The notes beneath the pieces are model-generated. The model was not told where the DNA came from. It searched no databases and worked only from the letters and a program-made list of their open reading frames with translations. Shown in pieces: positions 44,901 to 59,900 of a stretch of 64,000 bases of DNA. Every line of letters starts with the position of its first letter. Position 1 is the stretch's first letter. The stretch comes from Pisaster brevispinus (taxonomy: Eukaryota > Echinodermata > Asteroidea > Forcipulatida > Asteriidae): positions 186,001 through 250,000 of the forward strand of contig JAMKCF010000009.1 of the NCBI GenBank assembly GCA_023634235.1. The letters run 5' to 3'. The position numbers and the translations under genes are program-made.

Positions 44901-47900
44901 CTTGTTATTGCTTTGAACTTATTTCACTGTTACATTATAACAAAAACAACCCCCAGTGGCTGAGATCATGGGGGATTGAGCGTGCCTTCAGCACAAAAGG
45001 AATATTAGTTGGCTGTATAGGCTGTTTATTTCATGCAACCACAGTGGAGTGTTGCGACATTCAGTTTAATTGACGAGTTTGTACAATGGTTGAAGGTTCG
45101 CTTGTGTTATTGGGCCAGTAGAGCATTGTAACCCATAATGACTAGCGCAAGGTCAAGTGAGGGCGGATATGACGAAATATGATAGCATTGTGGCAAGAGA
45201 GAAGCGATGGTAAATTGCCAACATTGGACCCCGGTTGTGCAACGTGAATGGTCGGTGGTTCTATCCCCGTAAATGCTTTCTATGCCCCTCCCCCTTCAGT
45301 ATTTTTCAACTCGTTGTTTTGTATGTAGGCGTTTTCCCTTTTGTACGCTCACTCATGAAGATAAATTGTATGTGTACATAAATCCTTGCATGCCACAGGT
45401 CTATAATATATTGTCGCTATGCTTTTTAAACACTGAGCTGTTGTTCCTCCCTCCCTTACCACGGTTGAGTTGAAGCATGGTCGACGGCAAGACATCCAAC
45501 AATCATATTCAAATGGCTCAGTATTGAAAGGGGTGTTTCTTTGTAGCAAATGAATATGTGTCAGTGGGTGAACATTTTTTCATTGCATAAAAGTTGTGAA
45601 GTTCATTGTTGAACGTCGAACTGCACCTTTTTTTGAATGGTGTTGAACTATGATCCCTGGATTACCATTGCTGTATATATACCTGATAGTCTGTGTACAG
45701 TTGAGAACAGTAAGCCCTAGGATATACGTGTTTTTGTATTGACATGACAAGATGGTTGGCTAACACATCTGAACATCTATTTTACAAAATAGTAATATCG
45801 CATCCGAACATAAACTTTCATTATTCATCGAAATGCCCAGTCCATTCCTAGCCTTTCTGCGGTGTCACTTATTTACCAAGCCTTTGCCGACTCGTAAGAA
45901 AGGAAATGACATTTCAGTTTATGTAGTATGGATTCACATTTAAAGTGGAGATTTGGAGTGACTGGTAAGCCGATAGCTTCGTTGCATCAGTGTGTCCATT
46001 GGAACTTAAAGGCAAAGTATCGAACAAAGTATCGAGAACAACAACACTGAGTTACAGTATAGTTTCAATTTGAAAGCTCACTTATCATAAACTTCATACT
46101 AGTAGGCCCCCTGTCAATCGTCCAGGCCCCAAGGTAGTATCCCCCCCTACAATGTGTCTTTATAATGGTGCAGCCATCTTGTTTTTCTCCAATTCAAACC
46201 AATGGCACCAAACTGAGGCTGAAGGAAAATAGTCAGGTCTCTTGTTAGCATTATGAAAGTCAGTAGCCATGATTGATGTGGTTGATGGGGGACAAGACAA
46301 AGATGGTGGCGACAAGATAAAGACGTATTTGGGCAGAATCGAGAAAAAAACATTTAGATATCCCCCAAATCAACATTACTTATTTCGCTTATTTTGATTG
46401 CAGCGATTGAAATAACCATGGAGGTACCTCCATGAAATAACACATGCGAAAACGTGCACAAAATCCCTGCAAAACACAAATCGTCTTTTTGTGTGTTCAC
46501 TCAAATGTGACTTCCCGAATTGATTGATTTTTCTTTGGTTGGTTTCAGATGGCGTGTTTATTTAAAAAAATCTAGAGGATAAAACTTCATCATCCGTCTG
46601 AAGAATCCCCCCCCCCAAAAAAAAACCCCCACCACACACACACAAAAACACAAAAAACAACAACCAACCAACAAACAAACAAACAAACAAACAAACACCC
46701 CAACAAACAAACGATGGCGTATTATCCCTTTAAGTTCCATGTTCAGACAAGCAGTGCTGTTTTCTGGATTACAACTGCTTGCACGTACGGGGTATACAAT
46801 CATGATGTATGAAAACAGATGTGTGTCCCTCGTCAATCGACAAGATGACATTATAATACGCCTGTCTTAGCGTGAACCAATGCATGTCTTGGGCTTCAAT
46901 TCCACCCACGAAATGAATGCGAAAACACGCATGTGTTGGTGGATGGTAAGGGTCGATTTATGGGATACATGTGTTTCGTTTTTAAAATTAAGGTCAACAA
47001 TACATATTAACATGACATAAGAACCAAATACTCATTATTATGTGCTAACAGCCTTTTCAAGATAAGGTGGGCACTATAATATAGGAGTGCACTTGTTTGG
47101 TTTGGGTATCTTATTTGGGTGTAATATAAATACTGACAAACTTAACCGAACCAAATAGTGCACCTAGACTGTGTCCATATCTCAAAGTGGCTTATGGCCT
47201 GAAGCGACGATATTCCATCCGTATCTCAATTTTGTTTTGGCAACTAGTCCATGATCATGTTTTGAAAAATGAACTTGGAAAGAAATGCAACTCTCCAACT
47301 TTCCATAGTATGTTTACAACTGTGAATAATGTATTTTCGGAAGGAAAATCACGCGCTGGTTTTCCACTGAGCTAAGCCGGGGATGGTACAACCATTCCAC
47401 ATGACGTCATATTTCTACAAAACTTGGGGGAATGGCTCTCCACTGGTCCCTGTATCCAACATCCGGTGGCTGCTAGTTTTAGTAATATTAAACATGCTAT
47501 ACAAACCACCAGGAAACTACATGTACATTACAATATTTTCTTATTAAATAGAATTGCCCAACACGATTTTGAGAAAACTGCTTAATTCTTTACAGTTTCG
47601 GTCATTTATAGGGTTCCTTGATTTGCTCAGACAGACAATTCAACTTCAAAACAATTTCAAAATTGCCAGTGCATTTAGGACTTAGTATGAATGTTGTGTC
47701 AATCTTGTTCTAAGCTGATACAGAATACAGATCAATTTATGTTTCAGACAACCACAATATCTGCACTAACACTTCTTTAAAGGGACACGTTGCTTTCGGA
47801 GTGGGCGCTTTGGGCTACAAAAGCGTTTGTTATGAGACGAGCGATGGCCGGAAAGACATTTTCAAAGTACAATATAATAATCCACATAATAATCCACCAT

Positions 47901-50900
47901 TTTGTGGAGTCAAATGTTTGGTTCTACATAATGGTGGACCGTGTTAGTTCACGAAGTAAAAGGAAAACCACACACTGTTGTGGTGTATTGGTGTGAGTAA
48001 TGATAGTCTACTTTTAAAACATCTTTCCAACCATATTAAATTCATAACAAACGCTTTTTATAGCCCCAACGTGCCAAATCCGAAAGCAACGTGTCCTTTA
48101 ATTCATTAAAAATGAGCTATTGTATCACATCATTATTATCAGTTGATGCCAGCCAGCATCAGAGCATAATATCTAAATGAGGAACCACAATTGAGGACAT
48201 TAATATTCCATCAACATGTGGGTATGATACTGTAGCCTTAAATGCAAGGGTTAAGAGAAACATAAAATACTCCAATACATGACAATTAAAACGGGTTATC
48301 AAGTGTAGGCCCCACTCTTGTTCCATATACGATCCTGTCCTATGAAAAATAATGCGGGGAAGTTCACTTTTGAAAAGTACACATGCATGTACATTTCAAA
48401 AAGTTAGAACGTATAGCAAAACCAAAGCTATCCGTATGTTTTGTTTGTTTGTTTTTATTATTTTCATTGGGGGTGGGTGGGGGTACGGTGGGGCTTCATT
48501 GTCACGAATAGGTCTAATCTATATTGTCTCAAAAGTGCTTTAAATATATATATTTTTTCTCAGCAGATGAACTATGATAGTGAAACCATCTTAATCCACA
48601 ATGTTGTATAGGCGCTGCCTAAAATTAACTTTAAAGTGAACATTTTCTTTGAATAAGTGCACACGTTTTTGAGAAAATATTACAATTAATTACTTCTTAT
48701 CAGTTACTGTTTGATGAATGTACCACTCCAACCTAATACCAACTAAGCTTTACGGGTGAAAATGCCTTCACCCCCTGATCTTTGCAATCCTTCCAAGCCT
48801 TCAGCACACTCTGAGCTTTCATATAAACTTTGTCATTAATTTTGATAACATTCGCATTTACCACTCCTTTAAAGATTTAGCCTCAGAATATCACAAGGAA
48901 ACGTTAGACATTATGGCCATCGTAGCGTGTGCATAAATGGCCATGGTCATGTCGTCGTATTTATTCCCTCTCTTATGGAAACATGCCATCTGAATCAGAG
49001 TGCCTTTCACATGTGAGACATAAAGACAAAGTACACGAAAAAAAGTTTAGTTTGAATCTGAGAGCTCACGAGTGCAAATGTCATAGTGCAAATCCTTCAG
49101 AGAAATACTTCCGTCTGAGGATAATGTCAAGTCGAGGTAGTAGAATTTTAAAGATCTCATCTCATCGTTGCTTATTTCGATTGCCTGGTCGAAATATTAA
49201 GAAAATCCGAACGTGCACAAAGTCCCTGACGTGAAAAAAAGAAAAGAAAAAAGAGGCATTTTCTAAGATGGGCTGAACGGTGTGTTATTGAAAACTAGAA
49301 GGTGGGAATGAATTTATACTGTTGAAAGAACAAAAAATCATGTTATGGGGGGGGGCACTATGTTGGACCATGGAGTCTCTTCCTTCCTCCATGGTTGGAC
49401 CAAGTCCATTTTCGACGAGCAAAGGCCACTATGGGAGCCAACAATCAATATGGCCATGGGAGCACCGAGACCAAAAACCCAGGAGTCATTGGTCTCTCAG
49501 TGCGTGATGAAGTATGGGAAGTGTATTATCGCGATATTGTGCAATAACACTAAAGACCTTTATCATGGCGGTCATCTTGATCATATCACACGGAAACCAA
49601 CACACAAGCTGGGCCTGGATTGGAAGGAAAGATAACTCCTGTTTGGTGTCAGGTGGGGTCATTCTTCATGATTGTTAATACGGGTGGGCAAGACAGAGAT
49701 TGCGATTCCATTCACTCATTAAAAAATATCCTGTGAAAGTTTTGAGCTCGAGTGAGCATGTACATTGTGTGTAAAATGTACACCCTTTTTGGAAGTGAAA
49801 TCAATGTTAGAGAGCTGTTTATTAAGCACATTAGGTCTACATACATTAAACATGTTGCGTAACAAAAACACGTTACCACAAGTCCAGGTACCAGATGATG
49901 TACAACTTATCACCCAACTGTTTTTTATTTCACTTTTTAAATTTTTTTTTGCGCAGCATATAAATTTCCTCGTTAATATTTTCAGCCACAAGCAGCTTAT
50001 GGATTCGGGCCGTGGTCGTAGGCCCACTTCTTGAAATTAATATAGTTTCTAATCTAAGTGTGCTTGACACTTTTCTTTAAGTCCTCAACAACACAGCGTG
50101 TGTACATGCAAAACTGTGACATCATTAGCATACGTCGCTGATTTTCTTTTATTAAAGAATCCGTACGCCAGGCCTTTTAATAATACGGCGGCAGGTTGGA
50201 ATCCCCCGAGACCGCGGTAAAGGGAGACGGGTCGGCCCGAGGATACCAATCCGTTCGTGACTCATCCATCTCATAACGTGATGATGATATGAGCACAGTA
50301 TACAGACACTCCAAGCACAAATCTATATTACCCCTTTGTGTCAAGGCACCCTCAGCTACAGGGTCCTAAATTACAGGCACAAACCCAACATAAAGGCCCC
50401 GGAGTGTAAAGCAGTGATGTACTTTTTCGGGGGCCGGTAGGACCATAATCCTGTTGAAGTAATCAGATCATTTTTTGTTAGGCTAAATCTTGGATGGACG
50501 TGGCAAAATGGCTGATATTTTTCGGTTTGAATTGAAATGAATGTCACAAGATCCGTTTTAGCTTTAAATGGCGCCTTCATAGTTTGCAGAAAGGGAGTGC
50601 TAATGTCCCATGTATGTGAGATCAAAAGAAGATGTCATCTTATTTTCTTGTTATGAGGAAATGACCTTCTGTATTATTCGATGTAAAATATACGTCGTTA
50701 TAATGCTGTTTTTGTCTTCAATAATGACACTAAATTAGTTTCCGTCTTGTGGGACATGGTTTATTTTGTAATGACAACTCATTAATAATTTGTATTTCAC
50801 AGTACACTACTTATAGGCCTTCGAGAATTTCTCATTGCAAGTCATTTACATAAAAAAGACACAGTTCTGCACACTCAAATTAAGATATATATATATTTTT

Positions 50901-53900
50901 AGAGACACACTTTGTGCCGCACAATTTGTTGTTGCATTATGCCATGACATCACACCTGGGAAAAATTGCACACTCCTGTACCAGCATTTTCTGTTGCAAT
51001 GTGTCCACCGAAAATTACCACACAAAAGCCTACCTCGGAAACTACAAGGTTCTTCACCTTTCCAAAGCTAGTGAAATCAAAACGACGGACGTTTACAATG
51101 TGGCTTGGTTTCTTCGGAACCGAAGCTGCTGGTCGGGTCTTCCTTTATGGTATACCCCAATTCTATTTATAGTGTTGTATCGTAATGGCACACAGGAATC
51201 TCAACGGTCAAAGCGCGAGCTCCTTAGGTGGAGTTCCTTAGGTCTTGCTTGTCAATGTAATCACTGGACTCATCATTAAGCTTGTATATAAATATATTGG
51301 GCAAACATTGGCTTAAAACAACATACACATCGCACGAATCGGCACGCGCGATATGATTAATTACCATCGACCCATTTAGCACTTAATTTATCTTGGTCTA
51401 ATTGAAATTCAGTTTGCTTTTATTGGGACATGGCGTGCTATAGGCCCTAATGCATTGACAAGGGGGTAAGTCAGCCATGGGGGACGTGAATAATGCGACA
51501 TCGCTCTGAGATTGACGGAGGGCAGAGAGAGGAAAAGATGGTTTAGGAACGAGGATCGTCCCCTGTGGAACGCTGCTGTATATTTTAGCCAGGGTATGAA
51601 AATTGGATGTCCGTATTCACAACAGGGTGTCTAGAAGACAGTGTAAGACACCAGACATCCCCTGTTAAGACCATAGAGTTGTGTGCCTTTTAATTGACCC
51701 ATGCTTCCCATGAACACTGTACACACACACATTAGTTGATGATTCACGTGAGAATAAATATATACATATTTAAGAATGACGCTTTGTTTTTGTTTTTTTA
51801 AATTCTGTTTCCTCGTGTGGTTATAAGATTCATGGAACAAAGTTCCGCTTGTTCCTATATGATTTTCGGATACGCCATGACGGGAGCAGCAACGGATCCA
51901 AATAATCATGCCGGGACAGAATAACCTAAGGTTGACACATTATTATGGTCCCCCCCCCCAAAGTGAACGTGTTCAGGAATTCCTGTCCTCACACTCCTAA
52001 GTAAACCTCAACTTGTCCAAAGTTTCACAGAAATATGGGTTATTTCTGACGCGTCTGTTCCGTTCCTTTGAACATAATTAATCTATCGGATGATGAATTA
52101 TAATGCTATGCCCGTGTTACATGTCACGTGGTACCTCGTGCTCATTAAAAATGGCTGTCTCAAGGGTCACGAAGATGGTACCGAATTGATTTTGTTTTTG
52201 GTGGAAATGAATGTGTTCTCTGAATCTTATAAACGCAAGCAACTCTCCTTGTATATATTTCTTTGACCCTGTGCGGGGGGTTTCGGTATAATGTGGCGAT
52301 ATTTGAATGTTACGGCATCACGAGATTGCACAGACTGTTTTATCCTCAGATAGCCTAGTTTAAATTCTTCAAGAATTCATCGACTTTTACTCTATTCCCT
52401 AAATACATGGGGCTGTAACATGTAGACTTCAGTGAGTAACCCGACTATTTCTGTCTGATGACAACCTCATTTTGAAATGTCAAGGATTTTCGGGAGTGTA
52501 AACTATATTTTAAAAAGCTATACCAATTTCTGTATTGCATAATGCGAGAAATTAATGGGTTTTTGTTTAAATAAATGTCATCATCAGGTGTTATTGCTGA
52601 TGAAGATTAAGTTAACTACCGTTACCAAAAAATCTTTATTTTCAGTTAAATAACAAACCAATTTTCAGTTAAATAACAAACCAATCAAGAATTTTGTGGA
52701 ACTATTAAACTAAGGCAGATGACTGAAAGTGGAATTCCTTTTTTTCCCTGAAACCTCTGCAGGAAAAACAACCATTTTATACAGGGTCAAACTTGGCGAG
52801 GCAGTCACGACGATACCCACAATCGGCTTCAACGTAGAAACAGTCACTCCCGTGCCCAATGTCACCCTCTGCGTGTGGGATGTGGGCGGTCAGCAGAAAG
52901 TCAGAGCTCTATGGCAACACTATTTCTGCGAAACTCACGGTAAGAGTTTTATTTTTAAAAAGTGGTTATTCATACTTTATTTTCGATAGCAAATCCCCGA
53001 TAAATATAAATTCAGAACACAATTCTGAGACACTTTCCACACCGTCCACCCACGAGTCCCTGAACGGTTCACTGGGTAGATATGATTGTGAATAATTATC
53101 TTCCTTGGGGCAAACCAAATCATTCACCGTGAAATATCAACACCAAATGAGGTGAACCAGTTCATCAATTTGGTCATGGGTTAATTATGCATATGTCTGT
53201 AATACTGCCCAAGGGGCGAGGAAATATAGTTTTGCTTATTTCGCTTGCCGCAATGAAGACAAGCTCGATCTGAAAATTAACTATTTGTCGTTGCTCTTTA
53301 GAATACGTGACCAACGAATTTGCTTAAAATGTTCATAGGTTGGTCGTTTCATTTAATTGAAAACAAAATCATTTAAATTTATACAAAGTATGAAATCTTC
53401 CGAAAACAAAGATATGCTTTCCCTTTAAAAGTCTGCCATTTGCCCCTAACCTTGCTTGAACTCTAACTTCGGTGACGTTGCAAGCAAGTGAAGAAAGATG
53501 ATGGTCTTAACGACATTTTGTACAAATTCTTTTGGTTTCAACTTATGATGGGTGGCCTAGAGTGGGATGTGGCTTTTTCCCCGCATGGCAAAGACATGTC
53601 CAAGGCCTATAACCAATTTGTCAGACAGGAAACAGTCCATGAGGTTGACAGAGGAGGATTCGGGTCTTGATTTCACGAAGTCAAGATTAATCTTCAGCCG
53701 AGTACTAGCCAATGAACTTATCTTGAGTGCTATAAGTAAGATATGACGTCACAAAATAAAAATCTTCTTAGTGATATTGACAGCCCATTTAAAGGTGACT
53801 CTTCCCTGTGTTGTGAAATTGAGCTCAAGGCCCACTGTCATTTTTTGAGATTTTGTATAATTGTTATCACATTGCACCTCATGATTATCTGTCTGTTTTG

Positions 53901-56900
53901 AAACCCCCTGGGAATGTTATGGACAGAGATGCTCGCTTTCATTAACTGTACGTTGGCTAGTTGTTAATTCTACCACCTTGTCTATTGTAGGGTTCATAGC
54001 CTTGTGGTGAGCGAATGCCACAAGAGACATAATAGGGTGTGGGTATGATAGCACCCCTTATCACGTCACTCACCCTATTTCTTAAGTGCATCCTTTTTGA
54101 CAAGATGCAGGAAGCGTCATTTATCCTCAGTTGGCGCGTGTCAGCGTGACTCAGCAAGGGCAAATTTGCGGTCGAATTTCCTGATGAAGGCAATTATTTT
54201 GTAAACCAAGAAGAAGAATTGGAAAGAAAACTACCTGGAAAATCGGGATGAGGCCGGTTTCTACAAATTGAGAGTACCCCGAAAAGGAGGCGTGGCAGTA
54301 GACGTCAACATCCCGTAAAGAGTTCAAACTCTCGGCCACTCACAGTCATTCTGTACGCTGTGAGCATTTCCAGTAATTTTATGGTGCTTGGCAGTATTGG
54401 TGTCAAACAATTAACGTAAAATTACGGGTAACGTTTTAGAGAAAATGCAATGTGATAAGGGAATCAACTGCACACCGTACGCACAATAACCGGTCTTTAA
54501 CAGAGATACACAAATTACATAACGAATACCGTTTATGTTGTGTACATGTTCTGTACGGCTTCTCCTTAACTTTTTACGGTAATAATGTGACTGCTCTGCA
54601 AGTTTACTGGCGTGCTTTTATAGACTGTGCATTTAACCCTCCTGCGCTTTTCAAAATGTACGGCATGTGCACTAATTGTTAAAATTATTTTGGAAGAAAA
54701 ATGTCCTTTAAAATCTGGAAGAAACATCGTCATTAGGATAACAAAAAGCCCTTACACAACAACAGCAATGACATAATTGTTTGCAATGTACTTCCTTTTG
54801 CAGCGTTGCGTTGTTGTTGTACGTCAATGGTCCTGCGTCACTCCTCGGGGGGGGGGGGCATGTGACTGGCTTTGACACAGAGAAACACTTCGTATTAATA
54901 TTGTGTGAGGTGATTTACAGATCAACACCTGATGTTTCGATGGTATACTGGGAATGAGTAGGAGGAAATTTGGATTAGTTATAGGACTACGTTATTATTC
55001 TACAATATTCACAGTTTCTGTTTATAATGAACAATCACCAATGTAGGAAACCACGGCCCATTTGAAAACTGTGTTAGTAGGTCTTTTTAAGCTTATCATT
55101 CCACACGAACCCAAATCAGTGACTTTGTTTCTGTTGACGAAAGAGTGAATTTGAGTTGCGGCAAGGGTGGTTAGCGAGGAGGGAAACTAGAGGTGTCAAC
55201 TTGTTGTCTTACAAGTATGGGATGAGAGCCTGAATGGCATGATACGTTTTTGAAATAACTAAACAAATAAATAAATAACAAGAAAATCCACCTCACATGA
55301 AAATCAACTGACCCCACACAATTTTTCTAACATTGTGAACGTTCTATTGACATGGCTTCTGGGCGGTTCTCAAAGTGAACTCTGGTGGGCTTGCGTGGTT
55401 AATGACAGCAAGGTCATTGACCTCTTTTGACATTGCCCCTTTTCTGAGCCAAGTGTCCTTAACTGGAGAACGAATGCGACACGTTCAGACTTTCAAATGC
55501 TTATAGTTATTGCTTGAAGAAAATCATGAATAACTGTATATGTTCAGATTCTACTGTCCTTGCTAGCTTCAAATAACACATATTACCAATTTGTGTTACT
55601 ATCAGTGCATATAGGCCCAGCCTCTGTTTCCTTCGAAGATTTGTTTTTGATAATGTTACCGGAATACAGACCAATTTTTATTTCCAGTTTCACACAGACC
55701 TCAATTTTTTGCCCTTAATTTGCGAGTGTAATTGCAACATCGGCATTGAATGAAGACAATGCACTGCTGTGTATAGGAGCCGGGGAACTTGACATGTGAT
55801 TTTTGTTTTCTCGAAACAATCGCAGCAAATAGTCTATGTTACTTCCTGATGGGCTCCGTAGTACACGACCAGATTTTTTCTATTTATTGAATGAAGACTA
55901 TTTGGGGTCAAACGTCCACTTGTAAATCAGGGCTTTGAAATCTCCCACCAGGGAGACACAGTCATTGGGAGATGGGAGCCCAGACAGTTCTCCTGTACAG
56001 TTAGGTTGTATTTGCAGTCAACATGTCACTTCACGTCAGGCATCCGCCGTGTTAACCTCTAAATAGTGCACCGTGAGCATGGAGGGTCAGACGGTTTTGA
56101 TGTGAAGAGCGATGACCTTCAATATCCCCGTACTATCTTATGGAGCTTATTACCGTAAACACGATAGGAAGCTGGACTTGGGGGAAAAAACAGTCACGAC
56201 TAAAAGTTTGCGTATCGTACACTCTCAAAGGTCAACACTTCAAGCTTGTCGTAGAAAATAAGCAATGCATGGTCCTAAGATATTACAGAAATTTATAAGA
56301 GGTTATGTTTTGTATTGGGCATCACTAGCTGAGCACATGTCATTGCCCCATTCCTACTGCAAGGATCTCACGAAATAGTGAAACACTCTGTCCAGTTCGT
56401 AAACTATTTTTAAGAATTAACTTGTTTTAAATTATAACTCTAGTGAGTAGGCCCTTACCTTCATAATCATTTTGAACATACACATCTGGTGGCTGAATTA
56501 AATTTGAAAAAATTGTTTTGTTTTCGATTTGCTTGCACTGTTGTTTTTTAATGCACATTTTGAGTACAGTCTTCTCCTCGGATATGGGATATAGTACACC
56601 ACTCCTTGTTTCATTTTTCACAACAAACGACATTTTTGTCATAAGATTTAACTCGACAGAACCCCCCCCCCCGAAACTGCATGAAGTATGATATAAAATA
56701 GCCCTTAGCTCCAGTAATCATGTAAAAACAAAATGTGACTAATACTAAGTCCACTTGCATTTATTTACTTCATCATTCTATTTCAGTTAGTGCACTGAAA
56801 TGAATATGTTGACCATGAAAACACAATGCACTGTTGCCACGTTGTTTATTTTAGACGGCGTTCAAAAACAACCACCACGGGCTGTATCTGGTTTGTTCTG

Positions 56901-59900
56901 TTTTTGCTGTCGAATACACGGACAGTTGTATTTTTTTTAACAGGGATGTAACTTCCATAAACAATAACTTCCATGTAAGATCTGCATGTGGTCTAGCTTA
57001 TGCTAAAACAGATACACGCGGGGAAAAAAACACATTGGATTATTGCATTATTCTGCTTGAGAGATAAAAACAGAAACTGAAAGAGTCACAAACTGACTTG
57101 TTATGGAATATTGAAGCAACCAAATTATGTCAACCAACACTGTTCATCACGGTGTAGTTGCAGTCGTGAGGTTCTGACCCGACAATTGATTCGAAGTTTC
57201 CCACAATTAGATTCCCACGACATGGAGGTCAATACCGGACGCCACAAAGTCACTGTGTACTAATACACAGTGACTTTATGGCGATTCTAATCAATATCAT
57301 GGGCCAGTGCTGTTAGTATTATTGCAGTCGAATAAAGGTATTGGTCTCTCTTTCGCATCCATTCAATTTGATTAAATCTAGTTCGCCGTGGTTCAATATT
57401 TGTCTCTACAACAGGATTGTCAGCACTTTTGTGTGATTTTGAGCTCAGTGTTCTCAAAATGATCACATTTTCTTTCTAAAGTTTTTGTTGGAAAAGACTG
57501 TAAATAAATTAAATAACATAAAGCATAAATCTTTTGAATATAATTAGGCCTACAGCATTCCTTTTCAGAATCACTCAGATTGTCATCGGGGGTGTGACAA
57601 GACATTTTAACATTTATGTATTTATGTATTTATGTATTGTTTTTCTTCTGTTTTTTCGGGGATCAAGGTTTGTTTTCTGTTACCTGGTATGCTGGTTTGC
57701 TGGTTATGCAGGGTTTGCCCTTAACTGTTTTAGTGACTGGCCAGCAGGACCAGTTAGCTTGGCATTTCACTAGTCCATCACCTTTGTCACTAGTCCACAT
57801 TTGAAATGAAACGGGGAAGCTTTTCAAACTGAAATTAGCCAGTCAGACCACTTGGAGTGAATTTTGACTGGTCCTCAGGTGTTTAAACAGGCGTTAAGGG
57901 AGAACGCTGTTATGCCACCGACTGACATCCAAAATACAAGCATTGCCGAACACCCCATCTGTAATGGCAATACAACAATCCCATGTAGGCCTGCCGGTAA
58001 CGGAATAGATTGCAAGCGTTAAACATTCTTATTGCACAAGACTAATTATATCAAAGGCTGCTAACGATTGTTAACAATTAGGCACTTGCAAATTTACCGG
58101 TGAATAACGTATTATTTTGTAATAATGGATAAGCTTGTAAAATGAAAGATGTATGTTTTGGCAATGGATATACCCCTACGACTGTTTACAGCTCAAAGTA
58201 CATTTCAGTTTCATTAAAAATAATGTCAGTCCCGTATAATAAGGCTTATGTTATCTCCCGGAAAAAAACATACTCAATGCATTTATATTTAGTTAATATT
58301 TACTATCGAATTGCTAATGAAGAATAACAAACAGTACAAAGTGCGGAAGAAAGCAAAGCAACAGTAAAGTGCGTCAGTATGTACAGTGTATGGTCATGTC
58401 CCGTGGAACAGAACAACAATGCCGTTTAGATTTTTGAAAGCTTTGGGTAAAATGGTGATAATAGTACATGATGTTGGAACTGATGGTTCCACTATATTGG
58501 TATAACGATCTGAAAGGTATAAGCTTGCACCGAACCGTCTAATCGCATTCCATAAATACCCTTACACGCCAGCCCTATACGTATAACGTTTTGGAGCAAC
58601 CAACGGCCTGTTCTCGTTCACCCTGTTAATTTTCACAACTGCCGAAAGAACTGGCACAAGCTTCATAAAAGTATTACACGGTATTGATAAACTGGCTAAA
58701 AAAAGCCCAAAGCAAAAGGAGTTTCGATTCAACCGGTCCCACTGCCGCAGGCATCCCGGTTATATAGCGAGTTCTATTGTGTGCTTTCTACTCCATTAAC
58801 AATGCCCAGCAATGAATTCATGTATATAATCCGACTATATAAGATGCACTTATGACTTTTCTCTCTTCAAGTTCAACTATTTTGAGGTTTAGTGTAGCCT
58901 GTTGTGGAATGTCCCGCCATAGAGCCATGCTGTTTACTGTTCCATTGTATTGAGTGTAGTTCGTGGGGCTATTGTAACAGTTGTGGCATGGGGGACAGCC
59001 ACGCTATTTCTTGATAAAAGATAACCACAGGCCATGCATGTGTAATGTATCCTTAGTGAAGGAAAATTTGATATTTCTATTATTCAAAACTAGGAATGTT
59101 TATTGTGAAAAACAGCTTATTTGGCATTTAAATAAAAAATGGGTGAGGCCTTTGTTATCACTGACAAAATCCCACTTCTTGAAAAAAAAGAGGAAATTGC
59201 CAACAACTTTGTCCAATGTTTTCGGTTTTCTATAAGGCACTATACAAAAAGGAAATCAGCTGATCAGCTGAACAGGCATGCCTGTAAATCACAAAGAACA
59301 CGAGGTTCACGGTCGAGCGGGAAATCGGCCCATCTGTCGCTAACTTGTAAATGGTTTTACAAGATGGGAGCGCCTCTCAGACCAAGATTGTATAGATTAA
59401 AAAATAAGTAAACCATATTACGCTATGCCTCACATTCACCCCTAGAAAAACATAGCATACAATGCCATAATCCAAAAAAGGTGATCTCTATGTATTTTTA
59501 CATAGCACAGCTGAGTTTTTCTTCATTTGATTTAAACCTAGTTATGATAAGTACTCTTTCCCTTTTCTCCTGGTAATTGTCAAAATATAGGCCAGTGGGT
59601 TGGTTTCACAGCAAAGCCTGCCATTTTGTTTGTAATCCCCTTTTTGTATTTCGTCAACTCAAATAGTAGTCAAGTCGGTTACACTTTTCAAATCTCTAAT
59701 AATATACAGACTGCCTACTGTAAAAATAAGCGTCTCTATTCAGTCATTTATTTATTTGAACTGCAACTAACGGATGCTTCTCTTTCGTTTGTACTGTTCT
59801 ATTGCACACAGGCCTTATATTCGTGGTGGACAGTGCCGATAGAGGGCGCTTGTGGGAGGCGAGAGACGAGTTATTTCGAGTGGTGTCAAATCCTAACATG

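Larger units (their letters stand above)
42069..52762 (+). other. intron 1 of ARF-like gene 3, 10.7 kb
   Basis: No other exon recognised on either strand. It holds a C/A homopolymer junction (42336-42358), a CG-richer spot with ATGACGTCAT (44009-44020), a repeat copy (46168-46350), simple repeats (46609-46712), an inverted-repeat element (47776-48101) and a small imperfect hairpin (49364-49403). A nested small gene or alternative promoter is possible but nothing supports one. Confidence 0.5.

Noticed and set aside
46558..46851. Cysteine/valine-rich minus-strand open frame
   Set aside because: Produced by C, CA and AAAC simple repeats.
49364..49403. CCATGGAG/CTCCATGG hairpin as a microRNA precursor
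   Set aside because: The paired arms are short and interrupted by an unpaired insertion; more likely a repeat fragment.
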